Shown one piece after another: positions 58,131 to 64,000 of a DNA stretch of 64,000 bases; position 1 is the stretch's first letter, and every line of letters starts with the position of its first letter. A model generated the notes under the pieces. It was not told the origin of the DNA. It did not search any database and saw only the letters and a list, made by a program, of their open reading frames with translations. The stretch covers positions 3,224,001 through 3,288,000 of the forward strand of contig NZ_CP102246.1 in the NCBI RefSeq assembly GCF_024599795.1, given 5' to 3'. This stretch comes from Enterobacter cloacae complex sp. R_G8 (GTDB lineage: Bacteria > Pseudomonadota > Gammaproteobacteria > Enterobacterales > Enterobacteriaceae). Both the position numbers and the translations under genes were made by a program.

Positions 58131-59079
58131 ACCCGTTTACCGGCTTTCTCATCCCGGCAATGCCCGGCATCACCTGTTTCATCATCTCCAGAAAACGGCG
58201 TAATCGTGCCGGATAGTAGCGCGACCATGGATAAACCAGATGAACCGGCAGCGCCGCAGGTTGCCACTCCGGCAGTAAATGGATCAAGCGCCCTTCCTGA
58301 ATATCCTCTTGTACCGTCCAGCTTGATACGACGGCAACGCCCAGACCTGTCAGGACCGTATTACGGGCCACATAGAGGCTATCGGTGCTCAGTCGCGGCG
58401 TAATGCTGATACGTGCTGACTGGCCCGTGCTCACCTCCTGCAAATCCACATGACGTTGGTAAAACGTATTGATGGCAATCCACGGAAGCACCTGCAGATC
58501 CTCCGGCGTTTTAACCGGTGGAAACCGGGCCAGTAATGCTGGCGAGGCCACCACGCAGCGCGGCACCTCTGCCAGCAGCACGGAAACGGTCGCCGGATCA
58601 ACATCGGCTCCCACGCGAATGGCGCAATCCAGGTTATCGCTCAGGAAATCCACCGACTTGTCATTCAACATCCACTCGACGGAGAGCTGAGGATAACGCT
58701 GCAAAAACTCCGTTAACGGTTTCAGAAGCTGATCCTGCCCAAAGGCGTGCGGCGCGCGCACCCGCAGAACACCAACCGGTTCATCTTCTGTCTGGCCGAT
58801 TTCATCTTCCAGCGCCAGCCAGCTGTCAATGACCCGGCGGGCATGCTGATAGCAGCGTTCGCCGTCGTCGGTAAGTTTGGTCGCATGAGTGGTACGCAAC
58901 AACAGCCGCGCCCCCAGGAGCGTCTCCAGAGACTGAAGACGGCGACTCACCGTGGCCTGGGTGGTTGCCAGCTGCCTTGCTGCCCCGGATAACGACCCGG
59001 CTTCCACAATGCGGACAAACGTCCGCATCAACTCCACCCTGTCTATACGTTCAACTCGCTTCATGTTTTTATCTGTCAT
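58129..59079 (-). CDS. LysR-family transcriptional regulator
   Basis: 316 residues from the ATG at 59079 (or 311 from the ATG at 59064; a longer open frame extends to 59259 without support). An N-terminal helix-turn-helix (FVRIVEAGSLSGAARQLATT, TVSRRLQSLETLLGARLL) is followed by a periplasmic-binding-like effector domain (about 95-300). It is divergent from an MFS transporter gene with about 95 bases between, the usual arrangement of a LysR regulator and its target. The shared region contains ACGTTTAACGT, a possible operator. The pair lies between rne and flgL, where E. coli K-12 has neither gene. Confidence 0.9.
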   Translation of the reverse strand: MTDKNMKRVERIDRVELMRTFVRIVEAGSLSGAARQLATTQATVSRRLQSLETLLGARLLLRTTHATKLTDDGERCYQHARRVIDSWLALEDEIGQTEDEPVGVLRVRAPHAFGQDQLLKPLTEFLQRYPQLSVEWMLNDKSVDFLSDNLDCAIRVGADVDPATVSVLLAEVPRCVVASPALLARFPPVKTPEDLQVLPWIAINTFYQRHVDLQEVSTGQSARISITPRLSTDSLYVARNTVLTGLGVAVVSSWTVQEDIQEGRLIHLLPEWQPAALPVHLVYPWSRYYPARLRRFLEMMKQVMPGIAGMRKPVNG

Positions 59080-59173
59080 ACGTTTAACGTATAAGCGTTT
59101 TACCACCAGGCCCTCTACCGTCGCAAGGCGCAGTGATAAAAAATAGCCCCACACGATGAATGAGGAACGTCTT

Positions 59174-60388
59174 ATGAACACAACAACTGCTCCCCACGCC
59201 GCCAGCCGCTGGGTGATTTTTATGCTGGCCTTAGGGGCTGGCTTTAGCGTGGCATCCATCTATTACGCACAACCTCTGCTGCCACTGATGGGCGCCGATC
59301 TTCACCTGAGCATCGAAGGCATGGGGCTGGTCCCGACGCTTACCCAGGCAGGCTATGCGCTCGGCATACTCTTCCTGCTGCCGCTCGGCGATCGTCACGA
59401 TCGCAGAACGTTAATTCTGATTAAAAGTGCGGCCCTGGCCCTGTTTTTATTGGGCTGTAGCCTGACCGGGCAACTGCACTCGCTGTTACTGGCAAGCCTG
59501 CTGATTGGTATGGCGGCGACCATGGCGCAGGATATCGTCCCTGCCGCGGCAATCCTTGCACCGGAAGGCAAACAGGGTAAAACCGTCGGCACGGTAATGA
59601 CCGGTCTGTTGCTGGGTATTCTGCTCTCCCGGACCGTCAGCGGCGTGGTGGGCGAAGCCTTTGGCTGGCGCGTCATGTACCAGCTTGCAGCGGCAAGCAT
59701 TGCGTTCGTCGGTGCTGTGATGTGGGCCGTTCTTCCGCGGTTTGCCATCCACTCCACCCTGAGCTATCCCGCGCTGCTGCGTTCTATGGAACACCTGTGG
59801 CGTCGTTATCCGGCTCTGCGCCGTGCGGCACTGGCTCAGGGTTTTCTGTCGATTGCCTTTAGTGCTTTCTGGTCTACGCTGGCGGTAATGCTGCTCGAAC
59901 GTTATCACTTAGGGAGTGCGGTAGCGGGTGGATTTGGTATTGCGGGCGCCGCAGGTGCGTTAGCCGCTCCGCTGGCGGGTGGTCTGGCCGATAAGCTGGG
60001 CGCCGGGAAAGTCACGCAGCTTGGAGCTGTCCTGGTAACCGTCTCATTCGCCCTGATGTTCCTGATGCCGGCGTTGGGTGTTCATGGGCAATTGATCCTT
60101 ATCGCCCTCTCCGCCGTTGGGTTTGATCTGGGTCTGCAGTCAAGCCTGGTGGCGCACCAGAATCTGGTTTATAGCCTTGAGCCACAGGCCCGGGGACGCC
60201 TGAATGCCTTGCTCTTTACGGTGGTTTTCATCGGCATGGCGCTGGGTTCCGTGCTGGGCAGTAATATCTATACGCTGGCAGGCTGGACCGGGGTGGTCGC
60301 CCTTGCAACGGTGTGTGGGGTCATTGCACTGGTTATCCGCCTGATTGAGAGCGCTCGCGTCACCTCAGCACAGGCAGAAATCGCCTAA
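59174..60388 (+). CDS. MFS transporter (drug/metabolite efflux type)
   Basis: 404 residues with about 12 transmembrane helices and the MFS motif A between helices 2 and 3 (LPLGDRHDRRTLI). It begins WVIFMLALGAGFSVASIYYAQPLL, typical of YnfM-like/12-helix efflux proteins. I chose the ATG at 59174 because GAGGAA lies eight bases before it; the ATG at 59156 overlaps that ribosome site. It is divergently paired with a LysR regulator that probably controls it. The substrate is unknown. Confidence 0.88.
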   Translation: MNTTTAPHAASRWVIFMLALGAGFSVASIYYAQPLLPLMGADLHLSIEGMGLVPTLTQAGYALGILFLLPLGDRHDRRTLILIKSAALALFLLGCSLTGQLHSLLLASLLIGMAATMAQDIVPAAAILAPEGKQGKTVGTVMTGLLLGILLSRTVSGVVGEAFGWRVMYQLAAASIAFVGAVMWAVLPRFAIHSTLSYPALLRSMEHLWRRYPALRRAALAQGFLSIAFSAFWSTLAVMLLERYHLGSAVAGGFGIAGAAGALAAPLAGGLADKLGAGKVTQLGAVLVTVSFALMFLMPALGVHGQLILIALSAVGFDLGLQSSLVAHQNLVYSLEPQARGRLNALLFTVVFIGMALGSVLGSNIYTLAGWTGVVALATVCGVIALVIRLIESARVTSAQAEIA

Positions 60389-60420
60389 AAAAAATGCCCA
60401 ATCCAGACGGATTGGGCAGT
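60386..60420 (-). terminator. Terminator of flgKL
   Basis: Leftward, TGCCCAATCC and GGATTGGGCA form a ten-pair stem followed by TTTTTTTTAGG. The U tract serves flgL; the hairpin may also stop the MFS message. Confidence 0.9.
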
Positions 60421-60464
60421 CAAAACATGCCCAGTTTCAAGACATGTTCCAAGAGGTGAAGATG

Positions 60465-61418
60465 TTATTTATTCAACTGGAACAGAGACATGCCCTGCAT
60501 GTCGCTAAACGCCTTATAAGAGGCCTGCAAGGCTGCCTGCTGCATAATGTAAGAAGAAATCGCACTGTTCCAGTCAACATCGACCAGATCGCTCATCTGC
60601 TGAGTCTGCCCCAGGGCGCGGTCATCACCCAGGTTATCGAGTTTTTCCAGTTCGTTCATCTTGGTACCCACATCCGCAACGACGGTAAGGACATTGTTCT
60701 GGGTATTGGTGATGCCGATCTGTGCGTCAGAAATCGCTTTATTCTGCACTTCTGCTGCCGCAGAGTCGTTATCAACAGGAACCTTAAGCGCGGAAATCGC
60801 CGTGTCGAGGATCTTGAACATATTCGTCTCGCCATAACCGCCGCCAGGCAGTTCTTTAGCGTTACTGGTAATACTTTCAAAGATCTGCTGACCGGTGTGG
60901 CTAATCACCATGTTACGGGCGGTATCAACCTGCTGAGAAATGGCCTGCGTGCCCCCGTTGTAATCACCGGTCACGGAATCAAACGGTGGCGCTTCGGTCT
61001 TATAGCCAGCAAAAATATACCGGCCATTACCATCCGCTGAGTTTGCCAGGTTCATCAGCTGATCGCGAATACCCTGCAAGTCACTCGCCAGTGACAGGCG
61101 ATCGTCATCACTTAACGTGCCATTTCCTGCGTTGACGAGTTTCTCTTTCGCACTGGTGATCGCCGCGTTAACCTGGCTCAGCACGTTATCTTCCAGAGAG
61201 ACTTTTTGCGTGGCGAACGTTCTCGCCAGGGCAAACTGGCTATTCTGAGATTGCGACTGTGACAGCACAACCGCCTGCGACGCCGCAATTGGATCGTCCG
61301 ACGGACGGTTAACACGCTTACCGGTGGACATTTGTTCACCGTAGCTCAGCCACTTGCTCTGGGAATCGGTGATTCCCCGCATGTTCTGGTCGTACATCAT
61401 CTGGGTGCTAATACGCAT
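60465..61418 (-). CDS. flgL: Flagellar hook-filament junction protein FlgL (HAP3)
   Basis: 317-residue junction protein exported through the flagellar apparatus. It has flagellin-like N- and C-terminal coiled-coil regions (MRISTQMMYDQNMRGITDSQ; SYIMQQAALQASYKAFSDMQ). It follows flgK by 14 bases. Confidence 0.97.
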   Translation of the reverse strand: MRISTQMMYDQNMRGITDSQSKWLSYGEQMSTGKRVNRPSDDPIAASQAVVLSQSQSQNSQFALARTFATQKVSLEDNVLSQVNAAITSAKEKLVNAGNGTLSDDDRLSLASDLQGIRDQLMNLANSADGNGRYIFAGYKTEAPPFDSVTGDYNGGTQAISQQVDTARNMVISHTGQQIFESITSNAKELPGGGYGETNMFKILDTAISALKVPVDNDSAAAEVQNKAISDAQIGITNTQNNVLTVVADVGTKMNELEKLDNLGDDRALGQTQQMSDLVDVDWNSAISSYIMQQAALQASYKAFSDMQGMSLFQLNK

Positions 61419-61432
61419 TTTTCACCTCAGCC

Positions 61433-63070
61433 TTAGCGAATATTGATAATTGCATCAAAAAGCGTGCTGGCAGTTTGTAACACCTGCGCATTGGCAAGGT
61501 AATACTGCTGATAGCGCTGCAGGTTGCCATACTCTTCGTCGAGGTTTACCCCAGAGATGGACTGCTGCTGCTTAGTCAGTTGCGTCGCCACATTCGCTTT
61601 CGTTTCGCTGCTGGTTTTCAGCGCGGCGGTTGAGCTGCCGACCGTACTGACAAGGGAAGCATAGGCATCGTTGAAAGTCTTATTGCCGCCAACAACCTTA
61701 CTGTTTTGCAGATCGAGCAGTTTTTGGCCATTGCGGTTGTCGCTCTCGCCGCCGTTGCTTGCGGATGCCATAGCCAGTTTGGACTCATCTTTGAACTTGA
61801 GCTCCATATTGACGATGACATCAGAAACAGGCTTGACGATGAAACTGTCTTTGGCGTTCGCGCTACCGGTCACGTTGACGCTCAGGCCATCAAAGGAGAG
61901 ATTGCCACTTGCGTCCGGGGCCATGGTGAAGCTGGTTTTATCCGAACGGGTGATAGTCCAGTCGGTGCCGTTAAACTGCAGCTTATAATCGGTGGCCTGC
62001 ACTTTGGTGCTGTCTGCCACAGTGGCCGTCATTGCGGCCGTACCGGTATTGCGGCTGTTGGTTACCACGGCTGGCGAACCAAAGTCGAACAGCTTGCCAC
62101 CGGCATCGCCATTGGCATCAAACCCGGCTTCATGCTGCTTATTCATCGCGTCCGCAAAGGCCAGTGCCAGCTGGTTGAGGTTGTTACGCGCTTTATCCAG
62201 ATCTTCTGAGCGGAACGTAAACAAGCCCCCCAGCGAACCGGTGGTGACCATTTTCTCGGGAATTTCGACGTTGCCGGACACCTCATCGCTGTAGGCGATA
62301 GTCGTCCGGGTCGGATCGGCGCTGGATTTCACCGCAGCTAACTGGTTTGCTTTGCTCCCCTGCACCAGGCTGTAACCGTTGCCAAAGGAGACGTTATAGG
62401 TGCCACCGTCCTGAACAGCCACTTCAACACCCACAATTTGGTTCAGCTCACTCACCAGCTGATCGCGCTGATCCAGCAGGTCATTTGGCGATGAACCTGC
62501 CCCTACGCCGGTAAGACGTGAAATCTGATCGTTCAGATTCGCAATCTGTTTTGCGTAGTTGTTGATCTGCTCAACGCTTGAAGCGATGGCGGTATTAACC
62601 TGAGAATCCTGATCGCGAAGATACTGGTCGTTCGTTTTAAACTGATTGACCAGACCATCCGCTTTTCCCAGCACCGTCTGTCTTGCGGCCGGGTCCTCCG
62701 CGTTGCTCACCAGCGTTTGCAGGCTTTTAAAGAAATCCTGAAGCGTCGTCGAAAGTGAGTTGGTGGAATCAGAGAGCACATCGTCAATTTTTGACATCTG
62801 CTGATAGCGCGTCGTCAGACCGCTACTCTGCGTTTGCGCGGCGCGCAGTTGGTTGGTGATGAAAGCATCATATTCACGCTGCACACCAGACACATACACC
62901 CCGTTGCCCACCCAGCCACCGCCGGTCAGCGTGCTGTTAGACGCACCCAGCACGGTCGTCTGGCGGGTGTAACCTGCCACGTTATAGCTTGAAATGTTAT
63001 TACTGACGGTATTGAGTGCCGCCTGAGCAGCACTGAGGCCACTCATGGCGCTGTTAATCAAACTGGACAT
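61433..63070 (-). CDS. flgK: Flagellar hook-filament junction protein FlgK (HAP1)
   Basis: 545 residues. Conserved N-terminal rod/hook motif (ALNTVSNNISSYNVAGYTRQ) and C-terminal EEYGNLQRYQQYYLANAQ with a variable middle (about 330-430), which differs strongly from E. coli. The ATG at 63070 (MSSLINSAMSGL) follows AAGGAACCTCC; an in-frame start at 63097 is not needed. A sigma-28 promoter lies upstream. Confidence 0.97.
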   Translation of the reverse strand: MSSLINSAMSGLSAAQAALNTVSNNISSYNVAGYTRQTTVLGASNSTLTGGGWVGNGVYVSGVQREYDAFITNQLRAAQTQSSGLTTRYQQMSKIDDVLSDSTNSLSTTLQDFFKSLQTLVSNAEDPAARQTVLGKADGLVNQFKTNDQYLRDQDSQVNTAIASSVEQINNYAKQIANLNDQISRLTGVGAGSSPNDLLDQRDQLVSELNQIVGVEVAVQDGGTYNVSFGNGYSLVQGSKANQLAAVKSSADPTRTTIAYSDEVSGNVEIPEKMVTTGSLGGLFTFRSEDLDKARNNLNQLALAFADAMNKQHEAGFDANGDAGGKLFDFGSPAVVTNSRNTGTAAMTATVADSTKVQATDYKLQFNGTDWTITRSDKTSFTMAPDASGNLSFDGLSVNVTGSANAKDSFIVKPVSDVIVNMELKFKDESKLAMASASNGGESDNRNGQKLLDLQNSKVVGGNKTFNDAYASLVSTVGSSTAALKTSSETKANVATQLTKQQQSISGVNLDEEYGNLQRYQQYYLANAQVLQTASTLFDAIINIR

Positions 63071-63112
63071 GGAGGTTCCTTTTATTCGTTCAGACACGAG
63101 TCCTGATGAAAG

Positions 63113-63139
63113 TTATCGGCAGCCTCCACCGGGACTTGA
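63113..63139 (-). promoter_or_regulatory. Sigma-28 (FliA) promoter of flgKL
   Basis: Leftward, TCAAGTCC, an 11-base spacer and GCCGATAA match the FliA consensus (TAAAGTTT-N11-GCCGATAA), with an exact -10. It lies between flgJ and flgK, as in E. coli, so flgKL are expressed as late flagellar genes. Confidence 0.9.
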
Positions 63140-63145
63140 GAAGTT

Positions 63146-64000
63146 TCAGAACAGATTTTCGATATCTGTGCTATAGGCTTTGCTGACTTTCTCGCCCATC
63201 GATTTAAGCTGCTGAATCATGCTGGTGAGCTTACGCGCATAGTTCGGGTCGGTGGCATAGCCCGCATTTTGCAGGGCCTGCGCACCCTGCTCAGGCGTAG
63301 CCGCCTGCGTAACGGCGGTATAACGCGGATTGCGACTCAGCAGGCCCACGTAATCGGACAACGCTTCCAGATAAGAGCTGTAGACGCGGAATTTAGCTTT
63401 GACCTTCACCGCCGCACCGTTCTCATATTCGGTGGTGGTGATCTCCGTTGTCGGCCCCTTCCAGCTGGCGTTCGCCTTCACGCCAAAGATGTTAAAGCTC
63501 GGCTCGCCGTTTTCCTTACGGATCTGGCGCTGACCCCAGCCCGATTCCAGCGCGGCCTGCGCCAGGATCAGGTGATGTGGCACCCCACTCTGTTCACTGG
63601 CAAGACGGGCCGGCAACGAAAGCTGTGCCAGGAAGTCTTTGCTGTCACCGGAGAGCGGCTCATCGCTGCTTACCGTCGCCTTCGGTATCGCTTTACGCAC
63701 CATTTGCGTCAGCGCCTGGTTCTGATAGCTGGTCACCGTTTGCAGGTCGAACTTCATCGGCACCTGCTGCGGCTCATCTTTCGGCGGAATACCCTGCGCA
63801 GCTTCGGTCTGTTTGACGATCATGTCAGCCAGACCGAGGCCTTTACCGGCGGTCATCTGCTGCGCAATCTGTTGGTCATACATGCTGGTATACAGGCGCG
63901 TTGAATCACTGCTGAACATGCCGTCTTTTGGCAGGGTTTCTCGCATGCTCTTCAGCATCATCTGTACAAACATCCCTTCCACCTGGCGGGCGACCGGGCG
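63146..64000 (-). CDS. flgJ: Flagellar rod assembly protein / peptidoglycan hydrolase FlgJ; 5' end beyond window
   Basis: 284 codons are visible, open to the right edge (RPVARQVEGM...). About 30-40 N-terminal residues are missing compared with E. coli FlgJ (313). The N-terminal rod-scaffold domain (VEGMFVQMMLKSMRETLPKD) is followed by the glucosaminidase domain (about the last 165 residues) with the catalytic glutamate in AQAALESGWGQRQI and NIFGVKA. It opens a path through murein for the rod. Confidence 0.97.
   Translation of the reverse strand, partial: RPVARQVEGMFVQMMLKSMRETLPKDGMFSSDSTRLYTSMYDQQIAQQMTAGKGLGLADMIVKQTEAAQGIPPKDEPQQVPMKFDLQTVTSYQNQALTQMVRKAIPKATVSSDEPLSGDSKDFLAQLSLPARLASEQSGVPHHLILAQAALESGWGQRQIRKENGEPSFNIFGVKANASWKGPTTEITTTEYENGAAVKVKAKFRVYSSYLEALSDYVGLLSRNPRYTAVTQAATPEQGAQALQNAGYATDPNYARKLTSMIQQLKSMGEKVSKAYSTDIENLF

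Overview
The window is a chromosomal segment of a member of the Enterobacteriaceae, most likely Enterobacter or a close relative such as Lelliottia or Leclercia. Gene order from icd to flgJ follows the E. coli K-12 25-min region almost gene for gene (icd-rluE-nudJ-mnmA-hflD-purB-phoPQ-roxA-pepT-potABCD-cobB-nagK-lolEDC-ycfT-mfd-ldtC-bhsA-comR-ycfJ-ndh-ycfP-nagZ-thiK-lpoB-ycfL-hinT-fhuE-ptsG-ycfH-holB-tmk-mltG-pabC-fabF-acpP-fabG-fabD-fabH-plsX-rpmF-yceD-yceF-rluC-rne-flgL-flgK-flgJ). The proteins are close to, but clearly distinct from, those of E. coli. The identification rests on remembered family sequences and synteny; no database search was run.

Layout. (1) Bases 1 to about 3250 are a strikingly AT-rich accessory block beside icd. 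It holds the start of a polysaccharide flippase gene cut by the left window edge, a 44-residue membrane peptide just upstream of it, a YaiV/IprA-like winged-helix regulator, and an operon of an Ail/Lom-type outer membrane barrel, a LuxR-type regulator and a 51-residue membrane peptide. (2) 3300-13800 is core: isocitrate dehydrogenase, RNA modification, purine synthesis, the PhoPQ two-component system, ribosomal oxygenase and peptidase T. (3) 14067-17845 is the spermidine/putrescine importer PotABCD. (4) 17889-19118 is an EAL-HDOD gene in the place where E. coli has ycfZ-ymfA. (5) 19345-37687 holds the CobB deacylase, NagK, lipoprotein sorting LolCDE, Mfd, the L,D-transpeptidase LdtC, the copper/stress pair BhsA-ComR, NADH dehydrogenase II, and the muropeptide/lipoprotein cluster NagZ-ThiK-LpoB-YcfL-HinT. 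(6) 38039-41745 holds FhuE (ferric siderophore uptake) and PtsG (glucose PTS). (7) 42043-53400 is the replication/cell-wall/fatty-acid supercluster. (8) 53446-58085 holds RluC and RNase E with its autoregulatory leader. (9) 58129-60388 is a divergent LysR regulator / MFS transporter pair inserted between rne and the flagellar genes. (10) 60465 to the end holds flgL, flgK and most of flgJ.

Many regulatory sites known from E. coli can be read directly: a perfect PhoP box before phoP, a perfect FNR palindrome before ndh, a PurR-like operator inside purB, the SgrS pairing region and Mlc/CRP region before ptsG, a sigma-28 promoter before flgK, a perfect CRP palindrome before bhsA, and the long RNase E leader. 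The points most worth a second look are the AT-rich block at the left, an apparent one-base deletion in an A tract at the start of potA, the EAL-HDOD replacement next to potD, and the LysR/MFS insertion.
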